A DNA stretch of 64,000 nt from Thalassobius sp050633445 (lineage in GTDB: Bacteria > Pseudomonadota > Alphaproteobacteria > Rhodobacterales > Rhodobacteraceae). The position numbers and the translations under genes are program-made. Below the pieces are notes generated by a model. It did not search any database. It saw nothing but the letters and a program-made list of their open reading frames with translations, and was not told the DNA's origin. The stretch is taken from the NCBI GenBank assembly GCA_050633445.1, contig JBOEGN010000031.1:10432-74431 (forward strand), written 5' to 3'. Positions 17,773-28,700 of the stretch are shown here, piece by piece. Position 1 is the stretch's first letter, and the number at the start of each line of letters is the position of its first letter.

Positions 17773-20700
17773 TGAGCACGATTGAAACCATCATCAAAGT
17801 CTTCCAGTCATTGCCGACTGACGGCAGAAAAATTGATCTGGATGCAAAGGCATTCGACCTGGATTTCGTCAATAACGTCTTCAAATTCTTGTTGCTCGAA
17901 GACACGCTGACCTTTGAAACGACAACCGTCACGGCATCCGGCGACACCTCGGCCAGTATCAAGGGCACGACAAGCATTTATGGCTACAGCGCGGTCCCCT
18001 GTACGCTGAGCTTCGAGGTCAAAGACACGCTGGTCGTGGCAAAGATCACCAGCGATCTGGGCGTGGCCGCCAATATTCAATTGCCAGTGCTTTTCTGGAT
18101 CAAAACAACTGGTCTGAGCTTTGCCGGCAGCATGACCGAAACCAAAGGCCTGCCAACGTTTGGGTTTAGCGGCGGGCTTGACCTGGGCAATCAGGCATCG
18201 GCACCGATCGCCATCGGCTATCAGTCAGCAGGCAACTGGAACCTGGGGATCGCTAAGGGCGAAAAAGCTACGATTAGCGGCAGCCAGGTTGCAACCTTGC
18301 TGGGCGGAGAGGCTCTCAGCAGCTTGCTGCCAGAAAGTCTGGAAAAAGATCTGGATAAATTTGCGGTCTCCAGCATTGATGCCTCGTTCAATTCAAAGAC
18401 CCATTTCCTGTCGTATTTCAAAGCGGGATTTGAAGTCGTCGAAGGCTGGGACATCACCTCGGACCTGTCGTTAGATCCTGGGTTGGGCCTGTCTTTCACC
18501 CTGTCGGAAAGAAAGATCGACCTACCGAAACTGGGGGGCACCGCGCTTGAGGAGCAAGCCAAGAGCGACAAAAATATCGCCGCGCAGGTGACAGGCACAC
18601 TCAAACTTGGCGGCACTAAAGTCCCACTGATTTTGGCGGCCACGTTCAATGACGTCGCGAAATGGAAATTCGGCCTGCAAGCGGGCAAGAGCGTGACCAT
18701 CCCCTCGCTCAAGGACCTGCTGTTGCTTGGTGGTGATCAGGCTTTTGTCGACAGCCTGCCGGCACAGATTTCCACCCTTCCCAGCATCGAAATTGACCGT
18801 CTCTTTGTCATTTTCCAGCCCAAACAAAAGCTGATCAATGAGGTCAGTTTCAAGGTCCAAACCGCGTCTACATGGGCTGTGCTGCCAGGCTATTTTGAAC
18901 TGAGCAAGGTCAAATTGGATTTCGACATCACGGACGTCAACACGCCTGCGAACCGAAAGGTCGTAGGCGAAGCTTATGGCGGTTTTGACATTGGCGACGT
19001 TCCGTTTTTTTGCCAAATCAAGAATACGAAAAAGGATCAGGATTGGGTCATCAGCGGCGGCTTGCTTAAGGGCAGCACGCTGAATTTCACATCCATTGCG
19101 GCGTCCCTATTCAAAGGCGAACTGTCCATCCCCGACGATGCGCCACAGATTGCCTTTACCAAAGCAACGCTAGTGGTTGCGCCGAAAAAGAAGACATTCG
19201 AGATCAGCGCTGGCTCTGACAAAAAATGGGTCATAATAAAGGACAAACTGTCAATCGACACGCTGTCGATCGTCTTCCAAAGAAAACCACAAGACAAAAA
19301 GGCCGACGTTTTGGCGCTGCCCGTAAGCGACGTCGATCAGGCTGACCCGCCGCCCGCGACCCCTTTTGTTTATACCGGCCAGATATCTGGCAGCCTGACC
19401 ATCGGCTCTGTCGCCGTTTCGCTGAGCGCGGCGTTGAACAAAAAACCCGACAGCGGCATTGATTTCAAAGGCAGCACCGACCAACACAAGATCCCATTCG
19501 GCACTTGGCTACAGGACTTTGCGTCCCTCTTTGGAGAGATCGACCTGCCCCATTGGATAACCGAGCTGACCCTGTCGGACATCGCCGTCACCTACAACAC
19601 AAAGTCTAAAGACTTTAGTTTTGCCATTAAGCTGTCAGACAATGACGCGCCGGGGCTGCTTATCGCTCTGTCCATTGATCTGACGCACAAAGACAGCGCC
19701 TGGTCCAAGGTCATTGCCGCGACGTTGACCTATAAAGACGACGATGTTGATCTGCTGTTCTCGCTGACATTCTCGACCTCGGTCGATGCTAAGGGCGTGA
19801 AAACAACAAGCACGCGCGCGGTTTGGGGCGGGGCACACCCGCCAAGCCTTGCGACGTTCCTGATTTTCATGGGCAAGACGCTTAAGCTTGATGTTGATTT
19901 CCCGCAGGCCGTCAATTGGGACGCCACGCTTACGAAAATGATCGTCGAGTCCAAACAGATCGAAGCCAAGCCCCAAACGATCGAGGCCGCCGGACAATTC
20001 GATCTGAAGATTGATGGGAACACCGACTGGAGCCTCTATTTTTCCTATACAAACGAAACAAGCTTTGCAGGAGCGAGCGGCGAAAACAGCGCTGGCAAGC
20101 TAACGCTTTACACAAGCGATGAGGTGGAAAAAGCCCCCCCAGAGCCCGAGACCGCGCCCTATGTTTTTGGCATCGCGCTGAGTGGGCCAATGAACCTGAC
20201 GGATTTGCCGCTGGTCGGCTCAATTCCTGGGATCGACGCCTATAACATTGATAAACTGGGGTTTTATTACACCAACGCGACCTTCAAGGATGACAAATCC
20301 AAGCTAAACTTCACAATTCCTGACCTTGAGAGCGTCGGCAAAGCCAAACCCGCCCATAGCCAAGCGCAGTTGGACAAGACCAAGTTCAACCTTTTGGCCT
20401 TGTTTGCCAAAGATGCCCAAGGCGGGGCCCAGGGTGCGGGTGCCTTGACCGCACCCCAGATGCTGGGGGCTGGCGGGTCTGGTGATGAGGGTCAGGGCAG
20501 CATGAGCCTGGGCACCCCCATGGGCACCCCTGCCACCAAAGGCCAACCCGGCTTTGCCAAAACGCAGTCCACAACGGATGCGCCGGTAGCGTGGCTCGCG
20601 CTTAACAAAACCATTGGCCCTGTCTCTTTAGAGAAGGTTGGGCTTAGCTATACCTCCCCTCCTGCGGGCGAAGACGGGGAACTTGGCATTTTCGGAGTGT

Positions 20701-22964
20701 ACCTTAATGGTGGACTTTCAATAGCCAGCTTTTCCATGGCTCTTGATGGGCTTGGAATCACCTTTCCACTGCCAAAACCCGGCGGGTCCGTCAAAGACCC
20801 CATGTCCCAGATAGATTTCCATCTGAACGGGCTGTTCCTGGATCTTGAGGAACCGGGCTTTAAAATTGCGGGCGGGTTTATCAAGCTTCCCGGTGACTCG
20901 GTAGATATGATTGGCCAGTTGTCGGTTGATGCAGGTCCCTATGGGTTGGACGCATATGGCGGTTTCGCGGGTGATCTTTCGGACCCTTCGGTCTTTCTGT
21001 TCCTGCACCTGACGGCGCCTCTGGGCGGCCCTCCGTTTTTCTTTGTGGACGGGGTGTCGGGCGGCTTCGGGCTGAACCGCGATTTCAAACTCCCCACGTT
21101 CGACGAGCTGGCCAGCTATCCTCTGTTGCCTCAAAGCCCGGCGATCCCCACTGCGGGCGATTTGGGTGGAAAATCGGCGGCTGAAAAGCTTCAGACGATG
21201 CAAACCGCGCTGCTGAGCCTGGCCAAGTATTTCCCCGTCAGCGACGGCCAATACTGGGTGGCAGCTGGCTTGGATATCACCTCTTTTGAGATGATCAAAG
21301 TCTCTGTGATTTTGTCTGTGTCCTTTGGCAAAGACCTTCAGGTTGCTGTTATCGGTAGCGCGGGCATGTCTTTACCGGTCGACGTCGGCACCGATCCGAT
21401 GGCCTATATCCAAATCAATTTTTTGGTGTCCTATTCCTCGTCTAACAGTCTGCTTGCCGTGATCGGGGTCATCACGCCGTCGTCGTTTATTCTGTCGAAA
21501 GAGATCAAGCTGTCGGGTGGCTTCGCGTTTTACCTCTGGCTGGATGGTCCGAATTCGGGTGATTTTGTCCTGACAGTCGGCGGGTACAGCCCGTTTTATA
21601 ACAAGCCAGCCCTCTATCCCGACGTGCCCAGGATGAGCCTGTCTGCCAACATTGGCATTCTGTCCATGCAGGGTGAAAGTTACTTTGCCTTGGTGCCCAG
21701 CGCGTTGATGGCGGGGATTGATATCAAAGCGACGGCGGATCTGGGGCCGATCACGGCGTGGTTTCATGCCAGTGCGGATTTCTTTATCGGGTGGAAACCC
21801 TTTACCTATCATGCGCGGATTGGCATCGCGTTGGGCGCATCGCTGACACTGGATGTCGGGTTTGTCACCATTCGCATTACGATTCACGTTGGCGTCGGGC
21901 TCGACATTTGGGGGCCAGAGTTCGGTGGCCGCGCCGTCGTGGACCTGTCAATCGTGTCGTTTGCAATCGACTTTGGCAATCAACAGCAACCCGCCCCAGT
22001 TTTGACCTGGTCCGAGTTCGTGGACTTCCTGCCCAGCAAAACTGCCAACTCTACGGAACAGCCTGCGCCGCTGCGCATGGCGCCAATGATGGCCTTTGCG
22101 TTGATGGAAGAACCAGTGCTTAAGGCCGCAGCACCCGAGCCAGACAAAGGCCCCAAAACCCTGATTTCGATCGAGGTCGCGCGTGGCAAACTTGCCAAGG
22201 ATCAGGCCGCGGCGAAAGCCTCTGGTGTGGATTGGGTCGTGGACGCCAATGACTTTGCCATTCGCACACATGCCAGTGCACCTTCTAACAATATCGAGTT
22301 TAATGGCACGGCCCTACCCCAAGATACCAGCCGGTATCTGCGCCCTGGCAACCTGAAACAGCAGTTCGAAGAGCACCCGAACCTGGTGGGGGTTACGCCC
22401 TATATCATTGATCCCTTACCGCCCAAGGGCGCGCCGCTTTGGTATGATATCGAAGTTGGTATCAAGCCCAGCAATTTCAACAAACTGACCTCGACCCAGA
22501 TCATCACCATCCAAAACGAGAATGGCACCGACCAAGACGTGATGATCCAACTGGTCAAGGGCGGCGTTGCTTCGGCGCTTTGGGGCTCCGAAGGTGACGC
22601 CTCCAATTCGGACCGTGCCCTGATGACGGGGTCTGTCGTCGGTATCGAGATGTTGCCCAACATCTATTTCCCGACCCGCACGTCCTATATTCAGTACTAT
22701 TATCTGGTCTTCTCGACCAACAACGTGTTCATCGAGCAAGACACAGCCCCCACCATCGACACCAGCGCCTATCCAAACGCGGTGCAAATCATCGAAAACA
22801 TGGATGATGGCTCGGCGTTTTCCAGCACCGAAAATACACGCGAGCAGACCGTGGATGTGCTGGGCACGCTTGGGTTTGACAACTTGTCCCTAAAGAACTC
22901 GGGGGCGTTGAGCACCCAGGACTACGTACAATCGGCTGAACTGATGCACATGACGGCTGCCTGA
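17772..22964 (+). CDS. Giant DUF6603-like protein
   Basis: 1730 residues; the ATG shares a base with the upstream stop. The first ~900 residues are repeated beta-rich units, each with a TLKLGG / SLTIGS-type strand, a helical linker (SLPAQISTLPSIEI) and a FDIGDVPF-type strand, resembling a long solenoid or lipid-groove fold. A low-complexity Gly-rich linker lies near residues 890-930. Residues ~960-1400 carry what I recognise as the DUF6603 signature: GPPFFFVDGVSGGFG near 1090, DFVLTVGGYSP near 1270, GESYFALVPSALMAG near 1300 and IWGPEFGG near 1380. The C-terminal ~330 residues are a separate domain with an NFNKLTSTQ segment. No signal peptide was seen. DUF6603 is of unknown function as far as I know. 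The family name is from memory of the motif pattern and should be confirmed by a profile search. Confidence 0.8.
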   Translation: MSTIETIIKVFQSLPTDGRKIDLDAKAFDLDFVNNVFKFLLLEDTLTFETTTVTASGDTSASIKGTTSIYGYSAVPCTLSFEVKDTLVVAKITSDLGVAANIQLPVLFWIKTTGLSFAGSMTETKGLPTFGFSGGLDLGNQASAPIAIGYQSAGNWNLGIAKGEKATISGSQVATLLGGEALSSLLPESLEKDLDKFAVSSIDASFNSKTHFLSYFKAGFEVVEGWDITSDLSLDPGLGLSFTLSERKIDLPKLGGTALEEQAKSDKNIAAQVTGTLKLGGTKVPLILAATFNDVAKWKFGLQAGKSVTIPSLKDLLLLGGDQAFVDSLPAQISTLPSIEIDRLFVIFQPKQKLINEVSFKVQTASTWAVLPGYFELSKVKLDFDITDVNTPANRKVVGEAYGGFDIGDVPFFCQIKNTKKDQDWVISGGLLKGSTLNFTSIAASLFKGELSIPDDAPQIAFTKATLVVAPKKKTFEISAGSDKKWVIIKDKLSIDTLSIVFQRKPQDKKADVLALPVSDVDQADPPPATPFVYTGQISGSLTIGSVAVSLSAALNKKPDSGIDFKGSTDQHKIPFGTWLQDFASLFGEIDLPHWITELTLSDIAVTYNTKSKDFSFAIKLSDNDAPGLLIALSIDLTHKDSAWSKVIAATLTYKDDDVDLLFSLTFSTSVDAKGVKTTSTRAVWGGAHPPSLATFLIFMGKTLKLDVDFPQAVNWDATLTKMIVESKQIEAKPQTIEAAGQFDLKIDGNTDWSLYFSYTNETSFAGASGENSAGKLTLYTSDEVEKAPPEPETAPYVFGIALSGPMNLTDLPLVGSIPGIDAYNIDKLGFYYTNATFKDDKSKLNFTIPDLESVGKAKPAHSQAQLDKTKFNLLALFAKDAQGGAQGAGALTAPQMLGAGGSGDEGQGSMSLGTPMGTPATKGQPGFAKTQSTTDAPVAWLALNKTIGPVSLEKVGLSYTSPPAGEDGELGIFGVYLNGGLSIASFSMALDGLGITFPLPKPGGSVKDPMSQIDFHLNGLFLDLEEPGFKIAGGFIKLPGDSVDMIGQLSVDAGPYGLDAYGGFAGDLSDPSVFLFLHLTAPLGGPPFFFVDGVSGGFGLNRDFKLPTFDELASYPLLPQSPAIPTAGDLGGKSAAEKLQTMQTALLSLAKYFPVSDGQYWVAAGLDITSFEMIKVSVILSVSFGKDLQVAVIGSAGMSLPVDVGTDPMAYIQINFLVSYSSSNSLLAVIGVITPSSFILSKEIKLSGGFAFYLWLDGPNSGDFVLTVGGYSPFYNKPALYPDVPRMSLSANIGILSMQGESYFALVPSALMAGIDIKATADLGPITAWFHASADFFIGWKPFTYHARIGIALGASLTLDVGFVTIRITIHVGVGLDIWGPEFGGRAVVDLSIVSFAIDFGNQQQPAPVLTWSEFVDFLPSKTANSTEQPAPLRMAPMMAFALMEEPVLKAAAPEPDKGPKTLISIEVARGKLAKDQAAAKASGVDWVVDANDFAIRTHASAPSNNIEFNGTALPQDTSRYLRPGNLKQQFEEHPNLVGVTPYIIDPLPPKGAPLWYDIEVGIKPSNFNKLTSTQIITIQNENGTDQDVMIQLVKGGVASALWGSEGDASNSDRALMTGSVVGIEMLPNIYFPTRTSYIQYYYLVFSTNNVFIEQDTAPTIDTSAYPNAVQIIENMDDGSAFSSTENTREQTVDVLGTLGFDNLSLKNSGALSTQDYVQSAELMHMTAA

Positions 22965-23009
22965 TGGGTGATCTGAATTTTTGCATGAAATTTGAAAGCG
23001 ATTAAGAGC

Positions 23010-24728
23010 ATGAAAGAAAACAAAGCCCCGGTCACGACTGACGATTCGCCTTTGTTCCAGGTGCGCGCCTCTTTCGTGCAGCACAGTTTGCCAGGGCTGG
23101 AGGCGGGTAAATACACGGTCACCGCGCAGCAACAGCTTAACCACTCGGACAAGACCTCAGCGACGGGCGGCCCCTTGCCCGTTGTCACTCACAGTTTTGG
23201 CGTAGAGGGGGAAAAGTACACAGTTTCAAAGGCCTCTGTGCACAGCGTCTATCCGCCGGACGCAGCCCAAGGCGAATTTTCGACCAACCTCCCGCAAATT
23301 GTCTTTGAAAATGCGACCAAGCTCCCTTGGATCAGGTCGCCGTATTATCACGACGAACCGCCGGTCCGCACACATACCTACGACGTGGACGGGCATCAGC
23401 ACGAGTATGATGACGACAAGGCGACCTGGCTGTTTGTGATGTCCTTGTGTGCCACGGATTTTGGCGGTGTTTCTCCGAAAAACCTTGTGAAAAAGGGGAC
23501 GGTTGCAGACCTGATCCCAGACACGATGACCGTGCGAAGCAACACGTCGCAAACTCCGATCCCTGGCAAATTGCCCGCCAATGATGGCTATTCGACATTC
23601 TCCTATGTCTTTGAGGACGGCACCACCAAGCCCGCAGGCACCGAGCTTGACCCCGGTGTGGGGCATGATGGAAACGACGCCATCAAATACATAGATATCC
23701 CCATCGCCCTGTTCCAAAAGCTAGCGCCATCAATGCAGGATTTGCAGCTTATGGCGCATGTTCGGTCGGTCAAACTGGACAACAAAGCCTTGGCGGACGG
23801 AAAGGTTATCGACGCAGAAGGCGAATATGCGGTCGTCATGGGCAACCGGTTGCCGCAATCTCTGCCCGCCGCGCAGGCCGTTGCGCCCACGCCGGGCAAA
23901 CCCGCACCTGGCGCGAATGACGCGTTCCTGGTGTCTGTCGAAAAACTGGAATGCGCGCTGCGAAGCTATGCAAAACCCAGCTACTTCAGCAAAACTATTG
24001 CCAGCAATCCGAACGGTTTCGTACGTCTTGTGATCCTAAATCAATGGAGCTTTACGTCCTATGAAAACACGAGCTTCGAATTCAAGCTGATCCTTGAAAG
24101 CCTGAACAAGAGGACAGCAGACCCGCAGCACCCAAGCGATGGTCCGTTGGAAAACCCTCGGATGCGACTGCCAAATCCGCCCAGTTTCGAGACCCCAACA
24201 GAGCCGCAGAAAGTTGCGCAGCACATGCTGTCACTGGGCTATGTGCCGATGAACCACCTTACTCGAAAACCGGACGTGAGCGTTGTCCCAAAGGCACCCA
24301 TCCAGACTGTCTCTTGGTACCGCGGACCTTTGGCGCCCTTTGAGGTTGAGCCAGACAAAAACGGGCCTCTGGGCGGGGGCGCGGTTGGCAGCGACCTGTC
24401 CAAAATGGTCTATTCAGCCGACAAATTGCTTCGCTTTGACCCCACTGTGGGCATGTACGATACCAGCTATGCTGCGGCCTGGCAGCTTGGCCGGCTACTT
24501 GCGCTACAGGACAAAAGCTTTTCGGTTCCCTATTACCAATGGCAACGCAGCCGGGCTTTTGCATTTCGCATGTTGATCGAAACCGAAGCCGTCGGCGACG
24601 ATTTTGCAGAGCTAAAAGCAGCCACGCAGGGTTTGATTGCCCAGCAAAGCGGAGACGCCGCGCCAAATAATATTCTGTACAAATCGGCGGTGAACTTCTT
24701 GGTCCAGATGTCAGTGAAGGCAGAATAA
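23010..24728 (+). CDS. Uncharacterised 573-residue protein of the giant-protein unit
   Basis: The ATG at 23010 is preferred; an in-frame TTG at 22992 would add six residues, and neither has a strong ribosome binding site. No signal peptide. Visible landmarks: LPGLEAGKYTV near residue 30, FGVEGEKYTV then VHSVYPPDAAQGE near 65-90, LPWIRSPYY near 110, and near the C-terminus SYAAAWQLGRLLALQDKSF, a pattern I have seen in uncharacterised bacterial proteins. There are short His/Asp-rich stretches (HTYDVDGHQHEYDDD) near 125. No known catalytic motif. It lies 45 bases after the giant DUF6603-like gene and one base before the next gene, so it is part of the same operon. Confidence 0.75.
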   Translation: MKENKAPVTTDDSPLFQVRASFVQHSLPGLEAGKYTVTAQQQLNHSDKTSATGGPLPVVTHSFGVEGEKYTVSKASVHSVYPPDAAQGEFSTNLPQIVFENATKLPWIRSPYYHDEPPVRTHTYDVDGHQHEYDDDKATWLFVMSLCATDFGGVSPKNLVKKGTVADLIPDTMTVRSNTSQTPIPGKLPANDGYSTFSYVFEDGTTKPAGTELDPGVGHDGNDAIKYIDIPIALFQKLAPSMQDLQLMAHVRSVKLDNKALADGKVIDAEGEYAVVMGNRLPQSLPAAQAVAPTPGKPAPGANDAFLVSVEKLECALRSYAKPSYFSKTIASNPNGFVRLVILNQWSFTSYENTSFEFKLILESLNKRTADPQHPSDGPLENPRMRLPNPPSFETPTEPQKVAQHMLSLGYVPMNHLTRKPDVSVVPKAPIQTVSWYRGPLAPFEVEPDKNGPLGGGAVGSDLSKMVYSADKLLRFDPTVGMYDTSYAAAWQLGRLLALQDKSFSVPYYQWQRSRAFAFRMLIETEAVGDDFAELKAATQGLIAQQSGDAAPNNILYKSAVNFLVQMSVKAE

Positions 24729-24729
24729 T

Positions 24730-25758
24730 ATGTTGAATTCGATCGAACGCATGACTGCCCTGGCGCAAGACAACGCAAGCGCTGAGATCCCGGAAGATCT
24801 GGCAACGTGGCTGAGCAATCTGGAAAACCTTGTGGGGGTGCCCTTCAACTATCTGGTGCCAGAGAATGCGATGTTGCCGCCCGAAAGCATACGCCAGTTC
24901 CACGTTGATCCCAATTGGGTCAATGCGCTGGTGGATGGTGCCATGAGCATCGGACGGCACTTTGAGGGTCGACAAAAATCCACCGTGAACCAGCTCTCAG
25001 AACATGCGAATACGCTGGCCGCGCGGTCTCAGACGACGGAAATGAAAAGCATGGTGCGCGATGCGCAACTGTCGAAACTTCCCAAAAAGGATTTGCCGGC
25101 GTTGGGGCGGGAAAAAACCCAAGAGAAACTGAACGCTCGGGGGCTTGCAGCACCTGTGGATCTGGCAAGCACGCCTCTTACCGGCTTTATCCTGCGGTCC
25201 CGTGTGGTCAAGGGATGGCCCAGCATGGATGTTGCTGGCTATCCCAAAGGTGCGTCGCCCTATGACAACAGCAAATCGCCGACCGTTAAGGTCGTTCCCC
25301 TAAAGGTCATCCGCTTGGTCCGGCTTTCCGACGAGGTTCTCTTTGGCCTTTTTCACGGCGATCTTTTTGAGTTGGTGTTCCACCAACCGGCCGAGGCAAT
25401 CCATTTCGGTTTCGACTCTTTGACGCATGTGGGCGGCGCGGCGCACGTTGCCAAAGACCTAAGATATCCCACGCAGGGTTGGGATGCCGCGACGTCGCCC
25501 TATAAATACCTCAACGATCAGCCCATTGCGAATCCGTTTCACGACAGCGACGCGCGCGTTCTGGACATGATGGCCATCAGCCAGTCGATCGGCGAAACAC
25601 TTAACCAGAACAACGCCGCACCTGGGTACTACCAAGCCTCCCCCACGTCGGATTCTTACAAAAACCACCTCGTTTCTTCGGACTTTGGCCTGGAAATGGT
25701 GGAAGGCGTCGGACTGGTCAGTTTTATCAATGCTCAAGCGCCGGAAGGTTCACAATGA
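24730..25758 (+). CDS. Uncharacterised 342-residue protein of the giant-protein unit
   Basis: ATG one base after the upstream stop. The most distinctive part is residues ~36-80: PFNYLVPENAMLPPESIR then FHVDPNWVNALVDGAMSIGR, a strongly patterned block that recurs in uncharacterised proteins of other bacteria. The middle (about 85-130) is charged and probably helical. The C-terminal half includes FHGDLFELVFHQPAEAIHFGF and ends without special features. No signal peptide or membrane helix. Its stop overlaps the ATG of the following gene (ATGA at 25755-25758), implying translational coupling. The small size next to giant neighbours would suit an adaptor or scaffold component; that is inference only. 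Confidence 0.75.
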   Translation: MLNSIERMTALAQDNASAEIPEDLATWLSNLENLVGVPFNYLVPENAMLPPESIRQFHVDPNWVNALVDGAMSIGRHFEGRQKSTVNQLSEHANTLAARSQTTEMKSMVRDAQLSKLPKKDLPALGREKTQEKLNARGLAAPVDLASTPLTGFILRSRVVKGWPSMDVAGYPKGASPYDNSKSPTVKVVPLKVIRLVRLSDEVLFGLFHGDLFELVFHQPAEAIHFGFDSLTHVGGAAHVAKDLRYPTQGWDAATSPYKYLNDQPIANPFHDSDARVLDMMAISQSIGETLNQNNAAPGYYQASPTSDSYKNHLVSSDFGLEMVEGVGLVSFINAQAPEGSQ

Positions 25759-28700
25759 ACATCATTGTTCCCATTCACGTCGAAGCACTGCGTGTCACCC
25801 CAAACACAGCGCAGTTAACCAAAACAGCGCTCTATGAATTTGATAAACTGGGCAAAGTCGCAACCTCCGCTGGCAGCGGCATGATTGCGGCAGAGAATTT
25901 TGCGACCTCGCAAACCTATCTAAGAAATCAACCTGGTATCCATCTGCACTGGTCGATCCCCCGCGCCTATACACGCGGGTTGCAGGATCAGGACACCGGT
26001 GCCTTGCAGTACCCGGTTGTTCCAAATCGCTGGGTCGTCATCCGCACTTTGAAAAACAATACGCCAAGCCAGGCGCCTCGTGCAGGTACCAAGGCCGAGC
26101 CAGCCACTGACACCTGTATGTGGGTTTTGGAAAGCGACGCGCATTCTGTTGTTGACGGTGACACAACGCTTGGCGCATCCGTCGCGCCCTGGATGGACAA
26201 TGCAGGCGACTTGCAGGGGTTGCAGGGCAACGTGCTGGGGCGTCGGTTGCACATCACCGATGGCTGGCACGAACCAAATGCGGCGATGCATACATTGGCC
26301 GCGACCCTTGGCGACGGAAACCACGGCTATCTGGGCAAGCTGTTTCAGGCGCCATATGGGTCAGGCGAGACCTTTACCGCTTACATGCCCAGTTCGGGCA
26401 ACATCCTGGGCATCTACGACAGTCTTGAGGATTATTTCCCGAACCCCAGCACCCTGTCGGATGATGCCGATTTCTCTGTCTCGTATATTGTTATGGGGTG
26501 GGTAAGCGATATCGCCTCGGATGCGTGCCATATCATCCTGAACGAGGCCGTCGCCAATTACGCCAAGTTGCCCGAGCGCGACAAGCCGACTTTGGCGCAA
26601 TATCTTGAACAAATCATGGGCGAAGAGCTGAAATGGTCTTTGTCGGACTATTCCGCGCTGACATCGACGTCTATTCCCCAAACCCAGGCGATCATGAATG
26701 GGATTGTCTCGGATATTTCATGGAAAACGACGACCCAATCCGGTGTCACCTACCCGACCGGCACGCCCAAAAATCAGGATATCAAGGTGAGCATCGGCAG
26801 CAATACAGCCGATGCCTTGTCCGCTTATCTTAACGGCACGGTGGCCGATCCGTTTTTCAATCCTGACGCACCCGAGGTTGACCATCAGGTTGAATGGCTG
26901 CTGAACGCGCTGCAATTTGATCAACTGCCCAAGCTGGATTCGGGCACCAAGGGTGTCGGGCAGCTTCAGGAATTTCTGCATACAACAACCTTTGCCGGAC
27001 AACCGGGCGGAAATGTCTGGTCTGTTCGCCAAAACAAGGAAAAAACTCAGTCCCAAGGACAGGGAAACAACAACGAAGTCACGCTGCCAGCCTATCTTGG
27101 TAAACTCTTGGCAGAGCTAAACTCGGCGCAAATTCAACTGGATACATCCAAAGACAACATCGCCAATCAGCGCAAACAATTGTTTCTGGACTGGTCGTAT
27201 CACGCCGGTCAATTGCAAACCAACGTGTTTGGACCCGCAAAGGAAAACCTGGATAAGGATGTGACAGGCGCGTTTCTGGTCGATGGAATGCTGCACTATT
27301 TCCCAACGCTGTTAGAGACCGGCAGCTACAACAGCTTTGCCAAACCTGTGGCCCCGTTTGTGCCCACGCCCGACGACTTTAAGATCGCGCTGCCAGAGGC
27401 CGCACATCCCGATCAGACCAGCGGCATCGCCAGCTATGCATTTCTGGGCCAGTTCAACCCCACTGCTCAGGCTTTTGGCACGGCGCTCCAAGAGATGCTG
27501 GTTGACGCGGACGCGCTGTCCGAGGAATTGCTGCCTTTGGGCATCGCAAGCCTCGAAGAGGTCGCCGCTCTTTTGGAATTGGCAAGCCTGGTTCCCGCCT
27601 CCAGCCCCACGGGACAGTCTCAGATCAATGAGCTTGTCAAACAGGCGCTCGACAGCTTTGACACTGCAAGCGCCGCGCTTAACAAGGCCTCAACCTATGG
27701 AAATGCTTTGGTCGACAATTCCTCTGGGATCGACCACCTGATCACAGAAGCCACCAACAGTACGGCCTCAATTGCCACGCTGATTTCAGATTTCAAAAGC
27801 TATTTCACCGTTCAGGACGTGCCCGAGCCTTTGCCTTTGGCCGGAGGCAAATCCTTTACCGACATCGTTGCCGCGTCGGATGTTCTGAACCTGTTTAAAT
27901 ACGGCGCCGAAAACGAAGGCTTTCCCGGAGTGGAGCCCCTGCTGGACAGCTATAACGGCACCAACGGCCACCCGTCCTACGTCTGCGACACCAGCAGGGC
28001 AGCGTTTTACATGGCCTGCGCGCATATCTATGCGATTCAAACCCTGGTGCCGTTCAATGTCACCTGCGCTTATTACCTTCAGTTTTGTCTTCAGGAACTG
28101 ACAAAAGCGCATAGTGATGCGACTGCGATTACGACCAATCTCACGGCCGCCAACACTGCCCTGACAACGGACCCGATCCACGCGGTCATCACCGGATTGG
28201 CAAGCACCGCAAACGGCATTTTGCCGACAATTAAGTCCGATCTAGAGGCTACCTCGCCGAAAATCGCGGATGCCTTATCCAAGGTCACGGCGTTGCTTGA
28301 TGCCCAAAGCGGCGGTTTGCCAGCGTATTTGGCCGACTTGAAAGGTAAAAGCTGGCTGACTGTTCTCGAAAACATGCGCGCCGCCAAAACGGTCGCGTTC
28401 CAACGGATGCCCGTTGCGCAGGTTGTGGGTATCCTCAATCAATCTTTGTACGGCAAAGTCAGCAAACAGTTCGAGCTGGTCTCCGCGCCGGGACAGATGT
28501 TCGCCTCTCCGAATGAGCCCGTGATCCTGATGGCGCAAGATGCGACCGAGGAAACGATCCTAGAGCCATTTACCCGCAACGGGCGTGCTGAAATCATTCC
28601 CTGTCGGCTGCCAAATGAGTTGGTCGCCGCCGATACCCCACCGCCTTTTCCAGCGGCCATCACGTCAATCTCGACATCTATCGTGCCCGCCCAAGCCGGG